Assembly (NCBI GenBank): GCA_027005175.1
Contig: JALTMC010000492.1
Location: forward strand, 1 to 15,183
Length of the DNA: 15,183 nt
Direction: 5' to 3'
Source: Myxococcales bacterium
GTDB lineage: Bacteria; Myxococcota_C; UBA6777
The translations under genes were made by a program, and so were the position numbers. Below the pieces are notes generated by a model that saw only the letters and a list, made by a program, of their open reading frames with translations, was not told the DNA's origin and did no database searches. This document shows, in pieces, positions 1 through 10,095 of the stretch (positions within the stretch are counted from its first letter, which is position 1; the number at the start of each line of letters is the position of its first letter).

Positions 1-122
1 CAACAAAGATCGAAGAACACAACCAAGGAACAGAACAATGACCAAAAACATTTTGAATTCCAAGAACAGACATTTCGCAGAGGAACATTCTTTCCATTTC
101 TAGAGAGGTTCCCACAATACGC
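1..122. other. Upstream stretch, possible 3' end of a preceding gene
   Basis: No complete gene is visible. One plus-strand frame is open from base 3 to a TGA at 39-41 and encodes a short charged tail that could be the C-terminus of a gene lying outside the window. A second frame is open from base 1 to a TGA at 124-126. In related bacteria a bactofilin or ParB gene often precedes the b' gene, but too little sequence is present to recognise either. Confidence 0.2.
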
Positions 123-152
123 TTGACACCGAGGAAATCGTTGTGCTATATG
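123..152 (+). promoter_or_regulatory. Promoter of the ATP synthase operon
   Basis: A perfect -35 hexamer TTGACA lies at 123-128. Eighteen bases later comes TATATG (147-152), preceded by TGC, which makes an extended -10 element. Predicted transcription would begin near 159 and leave a short leader before the first ATG at 186. This is read from sequence only, but the location directly ahead of the operon fits. Confidence 0.55.
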
Positions 153-185
153 AGCGCCGACTTGAAACAGAGAGGTTCTTAACAA

Positions 186-680
186 ATGAACGCGTTTTTT
201 GATCCCACAGTTCTATCCCATCTCGTTCAGATTGGCGCAGGCGGCGTTGCCAGTAAGCTCGAAATAAACCATACATTCTGGCTCCAGACCTTCTTCTTTA
301 TCGTCTGTTGGTACATCCTCTCACAATATCTCTTTCCCCCAGTGAAAGATGTTCTTCTCAAGCGCCAAAAGATGATTGAGCAGGCTTACCAAGAGCTCAA
401 GCGCTATGAGATGGAGGGGCAAGAGTTGGAGCAGAGCTACCACGACAAGATTCATGAAGCTCGCGTCGATGCACAGCGTATTCACAAAGAATCTCGCAAC
501 GAAGCCAGCTCTCAAGAACGAAGCATCATAGAAGAAGCTCGCACAGAGGCAACAAAGACTTTGAACCAGCGAGAAGTCCAAGCCAAGCAACAACGTGACG
601 CCTTGCGTGAGACCCTCACCGCTGATGCCGAGAAGCTCGGCAGTGAGATCGCAGGCAAGATCCTAGGTCGCTCTCTTTAA
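186..680 (+). CDS. atpF': F1Fo ATP synthase subunit b'
   Basis: This is one of the two peripheral-stalk b-type subunits of F1Fo ATP synthase. It anchors the stator in the inner membrane and extends up to F1. The 164-residue product has a short N-terminal stretch, one hydrophobic segment at about residues 30-50, then a long charged, heptad-like coiled coil (about 55-145) rich in Glu, Gln, Arg and Ala. That layout and length are standard for the family. It is called b' rather than b because a second, longer b gene follows and because this copy comes first, as in bacteria with a b'/b heterodimer. AGAGAGG at about 169-175 is a reasonable ribosome site for the ATG at 186. It is the first gene of the operon, 77 bases ahead of atpF. 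The family is sure; the b' versus b assignment is less so. Confidence 0.88.
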   Translation: MNAFFDPTVLSHLVQIGAGGVASKLEINHTFWLQTFFFIVCWYILSQYLFPPVKDVLLKRQKMIEQAYQELKRYEMEGQELEQSYHDKIHEARVDAQRIHKESRNEASSQERSIIEEARTEATKTLNQREVQAKQQRDALRETLTADAEKLGSEIAGKILGRSL

Positions 681-689
681 TATTCGGGA

Positions 690-724
690 TGTAGACAAGC
701 TGTTGGCTTCAGCAACAGCCTACA
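690..724 (+). promoter_or_regulatory. Hairpin between atpF' and atpF
   Basis: A 7-bp perfect stem (699-705 with 713-719, 7-base loop) is stacked on a further 5-bp stem (690-694 with 720-724), with a 4-base bulge on the left side. No T-run follows, so it does not look like a terminator. It could stabilise an mRNA end or set the b' to b ratio. This is inference from base pairing only. Confidence 0.4.
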
Positions 725-757
725 TTCATTACCCCTTCTCAAATCACGGGGATCTCA

Positions 758-1420
758 ATGAGTCCGGAGAATCAAGCAGCTACACAACCCAAGGAAGCCC
801 CAAACTTCTGGGCCAAGCATCATGATGTTGTCCCCATCTTCATCATCGCTTTGATGGCGTTCAGCTTTCTGTTTTACTGGAAAGCTGCTCCTGCCCATGG
901 TACACATGTCTGGCAACACCCCTCTGCATGGGGCCGCTTTGAATGGGGCAAATACTTCCTGATGCCCCTATCGAACTTCTTGCTCTTCATGTACTTACTC
1001 CTCGCCCAAATTCTTCCTGCCCTTGTCACCATGTTGGGAGAGCGCCACGCCCATGTCGCAAACAGCCTCCAATCCTTCAACGAACGAAGCGATGAGATCG
1101 CGATGCGTTACCGTGAAGTAAAGATGAAGCTTGAGCACTTGGACGATGAAACAGAGCAAATCACCAAACGTGCTACAGAGCGGGCAAAAGCTGAGAAAGA
1201 AAAGAGCATCGAACGTGCCAAAACACAAGCCGAACGCATCAAGGCAGAAGCGGATGCGCTCGGCTCACAAGAAGTGCGACGTGTGCAACAAGAACTGCAG
1301 ACGGAATTGATCGAGAAAGCTTTCAGCCACGCACAACAACTTATCACAGAAAAGATCACTGTGGATGACCAGAATCGCATCAACACTGACTATCTTCAAC
1401 AGGTAGGGAAACTCTCGTGA
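758..1420 (+). CDS. atpF: F1Fo ATP synthase subunit b (extended form)
   Basis: Second b-type stator subunit of ATP synthase, 220 residues and clearly longer than the usual 155-170. It has two hydrophobic segments instead of one: about 24-41, and about 67-93 (the latter matches the normal membrane anchor and leads straight into the coiled coil). A long charged helix runs from about 95 to 205, rich in Glu, Lys, Arg and Ala. The extra N-terminal segment could be an uncleaved signal-like helix or a second membrane span; similar N-terminal extensions occur in b subunits of deltaproteobacterial type. The ribosome site GGGGA (about 748-752) is only moderate. The stop codon overlaps the GTG start of atpH in the sequence GTGA, which suggests coupled translation. 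Family call is certain; the role of the extension is unknown. Confidence 0.92.
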   Translation: MSPENQAATQPKEAPNFWAKHHDVVPIFIIALMAFSFLFYWKAAPAHGTHVWQHPSAWGRFEWGKYFLMPLSNFLLFMYLLLAQILPALVTMLGERHAHVANSLQSFNERSDEIAMRYREVKMKLEHLDDETEQITKRATERAKAEKEKSIERAKTQAERIKAEADALGSQEVRRVQQELQTELIEKAFSHAQQLITEKITVDDQNRINTDYLQQVGKLS

Positions 1421-1968
1421 AACAAGAGCAAAAAGCCCTGGCCCACCGATACGCACAGGCCCTGTTTGAACTCTCCTCCTCGGAAAACCAAGTTGAACTG
1501 GTAGGCTCCGAGCTTCAACAGTTTGTCAATCTGCTTGAGGAAAGTTCTGAGCTGAACAACGTATTCACCAATCCTGTATTTGTTCAAGAACAACGCAAAG
1601 TCGTTGTACAGGACGTGGCCCAAAAAGGGAACTTCCACAAACATACCCGCAACTTTTTGTTGCTGCTACTGGACAAAAAGCGAGCCTCCTTGCTCCCACA
1701 GATTCAGAAAAGCTACCAAGAGTTGAGTGATTTGCAGGCGAAACGCCTACATGTCAAGGTCACAACAGCGGCAGAACCAACACCAGAGTTTATCGAAGAA
1801 CTCAAACAAAAGCTGAGCAAACAAACCAACCAGGAGGTTGTATTGCACTTTGAGGTCGATGCAAGCTTACTCGGTGGAACGATTGTCCAAATGGGCGATA
1901 GTATGCTCGACGGTTCTGTGCTAGCGCAATTGACAAGCATGAAAGAGCAACTGCTCCACCAAGTTTAG
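1417..1968 (+). CDS. atpH: F1Fo ATP synthase subunit delta
   Basis: Delta (OSCP-like) subunit, which joins the top of the alpha/beta hexamer to the b-type stalk. The 183-residue product has the usual length. The N-terminal helical domain starts with the typical ALAHRYAQALFEL segment (residues 7-19). The C-terminal family signature lies at residues 148-168, including DASLLGGTIVQMGD. The start is GTG at 1417, inside the atpF stop region (4-base overlap), with a good ribosome site AGGTAGGG at 1401-1408. This arrangement favours translational coupling to atpF. It ends with TAG, which shows that TAG is an ordinary stop codon in this genome. A 99-base gap separates it from atpA. Confidence 0.96.
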   Translation: MKQEQKALAHRYAQALFELSSSENQVELVGSELQQFVNLLEESSELNNVFTNPVFVQEQRKVVVQDVAQKGNFHKHTRNFLLLLLDKKRASLLPQIQKSYQELSDLQAKRLHVKVTTAAEPTPEFIEELKQKLSKQTNQEVVLHFEVDASLLGGTIVQMGDSMLDGSVLAQLTSMKEQLLHQV

Positions 1969-2040
1969 CATTGCCACGTACGCGGGAGACCCCATCTCGC
2001 AACAGTAAAACATCTGAAGAGAACCAGGTAATTGCCCTGA

Positions 2041-3651
<1,611 letters not shown>

Positions 3652-3691
3652 GTTCTTCTTCTCACTTGTCATACCAGGAGAAAAGAAGAAA

Positions 3692-3745
3692 ATGAGCCCC
3701 ATTAATCATGTAAGCAGAGCTTACTTAATTGTAGGGATGGGATAA
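3692..3745 (+). CDS. Possible 17-residue leader ORF ahead of atpG
   Basis: An ATG at 3692 opens a 17-codon frame that ends in TAA at 3743-3745, six bases before the atpG start. AGGAG at 3676-3680 lies 11 bases upstream, a slightly long but usable spacing. A small hairpin (GTAAGC at 3710-3715 with GCTTAC at 3719-3724) falls inside it. The peptide resembles nothing known to me. It may be chance; it could also be a translated leader that tunes ribosome delivery to atpG. Confidence 0.18.
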   Translation: MSPINHVSRAYLIVGMG

Positions 3746-3751
3746 CAGCCT

Positions 3752-4657
3752 ATGGCCAATCTCAAAGAGATACGCAAACGGATTGTTTCCGTCAAAAATA
3801 CGCAGCAAATTACTCGTGCGATGCGCATGGTTGCTGCCGCCAAACTAAGACGGGCACAAGAATCTTTGATGCAAGGACGCCCTTATGCCTTAAACTTGCT
3901 TCAAACGATTCGACGTCTGGCCTCCTCATCACAATTTGATGCCAGCACCAATCCTCTGATGCGTAAACCAGAGCATCAACGCATTTTACTCCTCGTACTG
4001 ACCTCTGATCGCGGTCTTTGCGGTGCGTTCAATGCCAATATCATCCGTAAATTGGAGCGTTTTCTTGCCTCCAACCAAGGGCGACTTGATAGCATCGATG
4101 TAGCCTTCATCGGTCGCAAGGGCTATGAATACTTCCGACGTCGTGACGTGAATATCACTCACTACTTCCGTGAAGTATATGACGGTCTTTCCATGGAAAA
4201 AGTACGAGACCACGTTGCCCCGGTCTTGATTCAAGAGTTTTCCGACGAAAAGTACGACCAGGTCTTTATACTCTACAACGAGTTTAAATCTGTCATCGCA
4301 CAAACTGTTGTGATTCAAAAGCTTCTTCCAATATCCCTCGAAGACGAACTCGGTCTAGCTGAAGAGGGTTTGGCCGCCAGTCCGTCGACAGAGTGGGGAG
4401 GTGGAGAGTATATCTATGAGCCCGATCCACAAAGCTTATTGGAGCACCTCCTGCCCTTGCATATCAGCACGCAAATCTTTCACGCCTTGCGTGAGTCATT
4501 TGCAGCAGAAATGGGCGCTCGCATGAGTGCGATGGAGAGTGCGACCAACAACGCAAGTGACCTGATCGCAAGCCTGACACTGCTTTTCAATCGTGCCCGT
4601 CAAGCGAAAATAACAACTGAAATCATCGAAATCGTCAGTGGTGCAGAAGCCCTCTGA
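3752..4657 (+). CDS. atpG: F1Fo ATP synthase subunit gamma
   Basis: Central rotor shaft of F1, turning inside the alpha3beta3 ring. The 301-residue product is of normal length. The N-terminal coiled-coil helix begins with the typical RKRIVSVKNTQQITRAMRMV segment. The Rossmann-like core includes LTSDRGLCGAFN, a family hallmark, at about residues 88-99. The C-terminal helix ends with ITTEIIEIVSGAEAL (287-301), the gamma signature. GGGATGGG at about 3733-3740 serves as a purine-rich ribosome site for the ATG at 3752. It is preceded by a 100-base gap with possible secondary structure and followed after 30 bases by atpD. The identification is secure. Confidence 0.97.
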   Translation: MANLKEIRKRIVSVKNTQQITRAMRMVAAAKLRRAQESLMQGRPYALNLLQTIRRLASSSQFDASTNPLMRKPEHQRILLLVLTSDRGLCGAFNANIIRKLERFLASNQGRLDSIDVAFIGRKGYEYFRRRDVNITHYFREVYDGLSMEKVRDHVAPVLIQEFSDEKYDQVFILYNEFKSVIAQTVVIQKLLPISLEDELGLAEEGLAASPSTEWGGGEYIYEPDPQSLLEHLLPLHISTQIFHALRESFAAEMGARMSAMESATNNASDLIASLTLLFNRARQAKITTEIIEIVSGAEAL

Positions 4658-4660
4658 TAG

Positions 4661-6133
<1,473 letters not shown>

Positions 6134-6208
6134 CATCATTGATGTATCATCCTGGCCGAAGCCGCGTGGTCTATCCATACGAATACACACTCATAAAGAG
6201 AGATTGCC

Positions 6209-6628
6209 ATGTCCTCCCTGCATTTACGCATCCTTACCCCTACTGGACCAGTCGTTGACTGCCAGGTCAAAGAGGTAAATACCAGCGGTCTTGAAGGAGA
6301 ATTCGGAGTCCTACCCGGTCATCTTCCTTTTATCACCGCTCTCAAGATCGGTCCAACGTCCTTCATAGAAACGGATGAATATGAGCCCAGGTTCTTTGCC
6401 TTAGGTGCCGGATACTCCGAGATCTTTGAGGACCAAGTGACTCTCTTTGTTGAGTCGGCTGAAGAAGCAGCTGACATTGACGTGGAAAGAGCAAAACTCG
6501 CACTCAACAAAACACAACAAGAACTCTCCAACTTACCTGAGTTACCTGTCGAACATCCCGATTTTGTTCGAGTCAATCAAGCACACCAGCGCGCACAAAA
6601 TCGCATCCACGTAGCCTCCCTCAACTAG
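6209..6628 (+). CDS. atpC: F1Fo ATP synthase subunit epsilon
   Basis: Small F1 subunit that binds gamma at the foot of the rotor and, in many bacteria, inhibits ATP hydrolysis. The 139-residue product has the N-terminal beta-sandwich (about 1-86), with the family-typical GEFGVLPGHLPFITAL at 30-45, and a C-terminal helical hairpin (about 88-139) rich in Ala, Glu and Gln. Both domains are full length, so an inhibitory C-terminus is possible. A weak AGAGAG ribosome site precedes the ATG at 6209. It is the last gene of the operon and ends in TAG. Confidence 0.96.
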   Translation: MSSLHLRILTPTGPVVDCQVKEVNTSGLEGEFGVLPGHLPFITALKIGPTSFIETDEYEPRFFALGAGYSEIFEDQVTLFVESAEEAADIDVERAKLALNKTQQELSNLPELPVEHPDFVRVNQAHQRAQNRIHVASLN

Positions 6629-6697
6629 CCTCCCCCCACCGGCCTCCCTCTCTCCAAGACAAATCCCTTGATACCCTTCGGGGAAAACGAAAGGATT

Positions 6698-6721
6698 GAG
6701 CCGACTTCAGTCGGGTTTTTC
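6698..6721 (+). terminator. Intrinsic terminator of the atp operon
   Basis: A short hairpin CCGAC (6701-6705), loop TTCA, GTCGG (6710-6714) is followed at once by GTTTTTC. The stem is only 5 bp, but it is GC-rich with a tight loop and a T-run, about 70 bases after atpC. Confidence 0.7.
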
Positions 6722-7103
6722 TTCCTCAGAATAGGGGCAAATGACCGACAGTTCCGAATACCTGTGCCAAAGCAAAAACCGACACAACAAAACCGCCTCC
6801 CTTCAGCCTTGAAAGGTACAAAAGTGAAGATAGATGAAAATAGTTCTTGACTTTCCAGCCTCACAAGGTAGTATGGCCACTGTGATTGATTGATTAGGTA
6901 TGCTGATCCATCGATTTGTAACCACAACGGTTACCACAAGTTCAGATCTGATTCATTTCTAAAGTGTCCTGTCCTGTGTTGAGCGCCCTATCAAGTGTCT
7001 TTTCCTGAATTGAACACCCCACCAAATGAAAATAGTTCTCGGTTTGTGTCTGTTCTAGTCGTGCTGAAGGCCGTACACTCGCCTCTGCACATGGAGTTTT
7101 ATT
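6722..7103 (+). promoter_or_regulatory. Non-coding leader region of the RRM gene
   Basis: No convincing gene lies here. It holds a possible promoter (TTGACT 6847-6852, 16 bases, TAGTAT 6869-6874), a degenerate tandem repeat (6962-7023) and a 14-base direct repeat (6834-6847 and 7026-7039). If the promoter is used, the mRNA leader ahead of the RRM gene would be about 220 bases, long enough for post-transcriptional control. Long leaders are common for cold-shock RNA-binding proteins, but nothing here proves temperature control. Confidence 0.4.
6962..7023. repeat. Two-copy 31-bp tandem repeat
   Basis: Copy one (6962-6992) and copy two (6993-7023) directly abut and agree at 23 of 31 positions when aligned by eye. 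Both contain AAGTGTC, TCCTG, TTGA and CCC at the same offsets. The copies have diverged, so this is an old duplication or a pair of related binding sites. Confidence 0.6.
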
Positions 7104-7409
7104 ATGAGTAAGAAATTATTTGTTGGTGGTCTCAGTTGGGGAACAAGCGAAGATCAACTTCACACTGCGTTCGAGCAGTATGGTGATGTACAAGAAGCCA
7201 AGATCATCACGGATCGAGACAGTGGTCGCTCCCGTGGCTTTGGTTTTGTCACCTTTGCCAATGAGCAAGATGCTATCAATGCCATTGATGGTATGAATGG
7301 CACCGAGCTTGACGGTCGCAACCTCAATGTCAACGAAGCCAAAGAAAGAGCACCCCGCAACAACAACCGCGGTGGTGGATATGGTGGCGGTGGCAACCAC
7401 GGTTGGTAA
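7104..7409 (+). CDS. RRM-type RNA-binding protein with glycine-rich tail
   Basis: Single RNA-recognition-motif protein of 101 residues, a size typical of bacterial and cyanobacterial Rbp proteins. RNP2 is LFVGGL at 5-10 and RNP1 is RGFGFVTF at 44-51, so the aromatic residues that stack on RNA are present. The domain ends near residue 80. The tail (about 84-101) is rich in Arg, Asn and Gly, as in glycine-rich RNA-binding proteins. It probably binds single-stranded RNA in the cytoplasm and may act as an RNA chaperone or cold-response factor; targets cannot be told. GGAG at 7093-7096 sits 7 bases before the ATG. It is monocistronic, with its own terminator. Confidence 0.95.
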   Translation: MSKKLFVGGLSWGTSEDQLHTAFEQYGDVQEAKIITDRDSGRSRGFGFVTFANEQDAINAIDGMNGTELDGRNLNVNEAKERAPRNNNRGGGYGGGGNHGW

Positions 7410-7431
7410 GCCATCCCCCAACTTGACTCTT

Positions 7432-7460
7432 AAAAAAGCGACTCTCCAAGTCGCTTTTTT
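7432..7460. terminator. Bidirectional intrinsic terminator
   Basis: A perfect 12-bp stem (7432-7443 with 7449-7460) closes a 5-base loop. The left arm begins with six A and the right arm ends with six T, so RNA from either strand forms a GC-rich hairpin with a U-run. It lies 22 bases after the RRM gene and about 80 bases past the minus-strand gene ending at 7542, serving both convergent units. Confidence 0.92.
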
Positions 7461-7479
7461 CCGTTAAGAAGAACCGAAC

Positions 7480-7535
7480 TCGCATCAAGCCTCACAACTT
7501 CACCTGACAAATGCCAAGTTCGCATCAAGCCTCAC
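7480..7535. repeat. 16-bp direct repeat pair
   Basis: TCGCATCAAGCCTCAC occurs at 7480-7495 and again at 7520-7535, a 40-base offset, in the gap between convergent genes. The second copy, with the bases after it, can form a small AAGCC/GGCTT hairpin. Function unknown. Confidence 0.6.
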
Positions 7536-7541
7536 GGCTTT

Positions 7542-8279
7542 TCAAGAAGAAAAGACACCCAGTTTTGCAAGGCCTTCACGAAGGATGGCATCACTGCCAT
7601 TTTTGGAAACGATTTCCGTCGAGGTCGAAGACAGCCCTTCTATTTCGTTGAGCATATCATACGAAGCCGCTGCAACATTCGCTTTAAGACCGGTGTCGTG
7701 AATGTTGGAAACGGCGTCCAATATACTAGCCATAGGCTGGGCATTATAGCTTGTAGAAAGTGTAGGACTCGCTTCAGAAGTCATGGCCACAGAGACATTC
7801 TTTTGCGTTGCCTGAGAAACAACATCCTTGAGTTGAGAATCCGTCATTCCTCGCAGTAACTCCTCCACCATAGCAGGCTGTTCACGCAGTCCGCCCAAAG
7901 CCTGAGCAATGGCAACACCATGCGTGGAGCCTGGCTCCACTCCTTGCAAAGCATGTTTTACAAAGGCAGCTTTGGCTTGGTCAGAAGCCTCGTTAGCAAT
8001 ACTCTGACCGAGAGCTTGAACATTGGAGTCTCCGACCATCCCACCCGAGTCAACCAACTGCTCCAACACACGACCCAATTCTCGTCCACTTACATTCTGT
8101 GCAAGATTGTTAAACACACGAAGTTTGTCCTTGGGAAGCAAACCATTTTTCGAATGATCCAAACCACCGAGCCATTGCCCCACTTGCTCCTTGTTGAGCT
8201 TTGCCAAGGTCTGGTTTAATTCTGGACCGGACAACTGCAGCATTTTTTGATGAAGCTGCCTCCAATCCCCTCCTTCCAA
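7542..8279 (-). CDS. Unrecognised helical protein, or C-terminal half of an interrupted gene
   Basis: I do not recognise this family. From the TTG at 8279 the product is 245 residues, soluble-looking, with no signal peptide or membrane span. It appears mostly alpha-helical, with repeated Leu-rich segments (for example LSGPELNQTLAKL and VSGRELGRVLEQLV), and has a less ordered Ser/Thr-rich part near residues 160-185. The start is uncertain: TTG 8279 has AAGGA 9 bases upstream, while an ATG at 8243 has GGAGG 15 bases upstream. The reading frame continues, without a shift, from the gene that ends at 8283; only TAG then CAG separate them. It may therefore be the C-terminal half of a single 460-odd-residue protein broken by a point mutation. 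Low-complexity N-terminus plus helical C-terminus could suit a secreted effector, but that is a guess. Confidence 0.7.
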   Translation of the reverse strand: MEGGDWRQLHQKMLQLSGPELNQTLAKLNKEQVGQWLGGLDHSKNGLLPKDKLRVFNNLAQNVSGRELGRVLEQLVDSGGMVGDSNVQALGQSIANEASDQAKAAFVKHALQGVEPGSTHGVAIAQALGGLREQPAMVEELLRGMTDSQLKDVVSQATQKNVSVAMTSEASPTLSTSYNAQPMASILDAVSNIHDTGLKANVAAASYDMLNEIEGLSSTSTEIVSKNGSDAILREGLAKLGVFSS

Positions 8280-8282
8280 CTG

Positions 8283-8939
8283 CTAAAATCCTTGAACCGC
8301 TTCCTGAACACGAGCCATCTCAAAAGAAGAGTTGGGCCGGTTCGTTTCTTCCGGTGAAAGCTCAGCTGCGCTAGCGACAGACACATTCGATGCTTGCTCT
8401 CCCTTTGAGGTCGGCGTTATGGGCTGTTGTGCAAGCTGCTCAACACCTTCAACACTCAAGCGAGTGCTCGATTTGCGAGCACCACCCGACAAAGATTGCT
8501 GAGAGATCGTAGATTGTTTGAGGTAATATTGAGAGGAGTCCCCTCTTGAAGCAAAAGCACCACTCTGTTGGTTTCCTTGACCACTCGAATCGCGTGGCTT
8601 TCGCTGAAAACCTGTAGACAAAGTCCCTTGGGACAAATCAAGTTGTTCAAATCCATTCGCGAGAGAACGCTTCAAACCTCGTTTTGATACAGAAGGCTTC
8701 TGCTCTAACAGGGCTCGACTCTGACCTTGTACAGTCTGAGACGGGTCCACAAACTTATCCTGGCGAATTTGAGCATGAGCATGAGTGCCTGCCTGCTGTG
8801 CAACAATCTCCCTGTTTTTGTGATCGATCCCTTGTTGGGATGTTTGACCGTCAACGTCGAGAGCCTCTTTCTGCTGCAACACAGGATTGTCTGTAGGCAA
8901 GGGAAGATAGGGAAAGACTTGAGGTTCACCGATTTTCAT
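8283..8939 (-). CDS. Unrecognised Gln/Ser-rich, probably disordered protein
   Basis: The 218-residue product starts at the ATG at 8939, chosen over a start 24 bases further upstream because GGAG lies 6 bases before it. It is rich in Gln, Ser, Gly and charged residues throughout and has no cysteine, signal peptide or membrane segment. It is likely disordered for most of its length. I know no family that it matches. It is preceded on the same strand, after a 115-base gap, by the lipoprotein gene ending at 9055. It ends in TAG at 8283-8285 and the same frame stays open for a further 246 codons, so it may be the N-terminal half of one interrupted gene. TAG ends atpH, atpC and the propeller gene here too, so genome-wide reassignment of TAG is unlikely. 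Confidence 0.65.
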   Translation of the reverse strand: MKIGEPQVFPYLPLPTDNPVLQQKEALDVDGQTSQQGIDHKNREIVAQQAGTHAHAQIRQDKFVDPSQTVQGQSRALLEQKPSVSKRGLKRSLANGFEQLDLSQGTLSTGFQRKPRDSSGQGNQQSGAFASRGDSSQYYLKQSTISQQSLSGGARKSSTRLSVEGVEQLAQQPITPTSKGEQASNVSVASAAELSPEETNRPNSSFEMARVQEAVQGF

Positions 8940-9054
8940 CACAATCTCCAGAAATAAGCTCAAAGAACACGCACATTGCGCGGTGCTCCATGTTTCGGCT
9001 CATCTCCATAAAAAGTTGCTTATCGATGAATGAGATTACCCCAAAGAACCGCAG

Positions 9055-10095
9055 TTAAGGTTGCTCACGTTTTACTGAAGGTTGATTCATGGGCTGTTTG
9101 ACTTTGAAGTTGCGACGAAAACGTCGTCGTCGAAAGCTTCGTCGCATTTTACGACGTTTCGCACGCTTAGCTTGCTCCGCTTTTGCAAAAGCCACCAGCT
9201 TCTTTACATTGTGTTTAAAAGAAACGGCGAGGAGCTTTTTCTTGTTTGTCACCTTGATCGAGTCTTTGAACTCGGGGGGAACTTTTCCTGAAACAAGAGT
9301 ATACATCGCAGAGACCTTGGCAGCGTCCTCTTTCTTGGCCATCTCCAAATTCAAACTTAAATCGAGATCGTTGGAGATCTGGACACTCCCCCAAATCGTA
9401 TTGGGGATCTTGAAGGGAACCATCTTGAGCATGGGATTCTTAATCGAACTCAAACCAGTCAGGCGAAAGCTCAGAGCCTGACTCCCAAGTGCGGGGATTT
9501 GCCCCGAAGCCAAAACGTTTTTACCTGTTAAAAGCTTCTTCAACACATCGGCGATTTTAAGCTTTCCCGCTCCCAAAGGAGAGCGACCACGGGGTGGAGA
9601 CACGAGCCCCACAACACTGCTCTTGTTCGGAACCCAAATATAACTTCCCTTGTCTGTGTAGACATCGACTCCATGCATCTTCTTTTTCGTCACAGTTTTT
9701 TTGGCAGATTTCTCCATACAAGCTGCAAGCTTCACCGCGTCAAAGCTACCTTTGATCGCAAAGTAATTCATGTTAAGGTTATCAAATCCAAGAATCACAG
9801 CAGAATCTAGCTGATCAACCAGCTTTTCTGCGTTGCAGTTTTTCATAGGGCTTTTCTTGATGGAGGTGACCATCTTTTTGCGAAATTTCTTGAGTGCTTC
9901 CTGCGCTGGAGGAGCGTTGCGGATGGCCTTAAGATTAAAGGCCATCACATACATGGGCTTAACTCCCAAAGATGTCTCCACATCTTTGGTTAAGGTGGTA
10001 ATGACTGCTCCGCCACTACCTTTTTTACAAGCAACCAGACCCATAGAGATGCTACCCGCAAGAGCAACCGTTCCCATCAAGTGTATCAGTTTCAT
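9055..10095 (-). CDS. Lipoprotein with arginine-rich C-terminal tail, function unknown
   Basis: Predicted 346-residue lipoprotein. The ATG at 10095 is preferred over one 57 bases upstream because AGGAG precedes it at normal spacing and because it gives a clean signal sequence: basic start MK, hydrophobic core at 4-20, and lipobox LVAC with the lipidated cysteine at C23. The mature protein has two further cysteines (C87, C126) that could form a disulfide, and alternating strands and helices of no family that I can name. Similar lipoproteins with a cysteine pair and a self-processing-like two-domain look are common in Myxococcota, but this is only an impression. The C-terminus (307-333) is extremely basic, with runs of Arg, and could bind lipopolysaccharide, nucleic acid or peptidoglycan. 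It is the first gene of the minus-strand group; no clear promoter was found. Confidence 0.85.
   Translation of the reverse strand: MKLIHLMGTVALAGSISMGLVACKKGSGGAVITTLTKDVETSLGVKPMYVMAFNLKAIRNAPPAQEALKKFRKKMVTSIKKSPMKNCNAEKLVDQLDSAVILGFDNLNMNYFAIKGSFDAVKLAACMEKSAKKTVTKKKMHGVDVYTDKGSYIWVPNKSSVVGLVSPPRGRSPLGAGKLKIADVLKKLLTGKNVLASGQIPALGSQALSFRLTGLSSIKNPMLKMVPFKIPNTIWGSVQISNDLDLSLNLEMAKKEDAAKVSAMYTLVSGKVPPEFKDSIKVTNKKKLLAVSFKHNVKKLVAFAKAEQAKRAKRRKMRRSFRRRRFRRNFKVKQPMNQPSVKREQP

Noticed and set aside
6629-6690. Second terminator right after atpC (CCC-TTC-GGG element)
   Set aside because: The stem is only three base pairs and is followed by A-rich rather than T-rich sequence.
8283-8285. TAG reassigned to an amino acid in this genome
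   Set aside because: atpH, atpC and the propeller lipoprotein all end with TAG at the expected family length, so TAG works as a stop.
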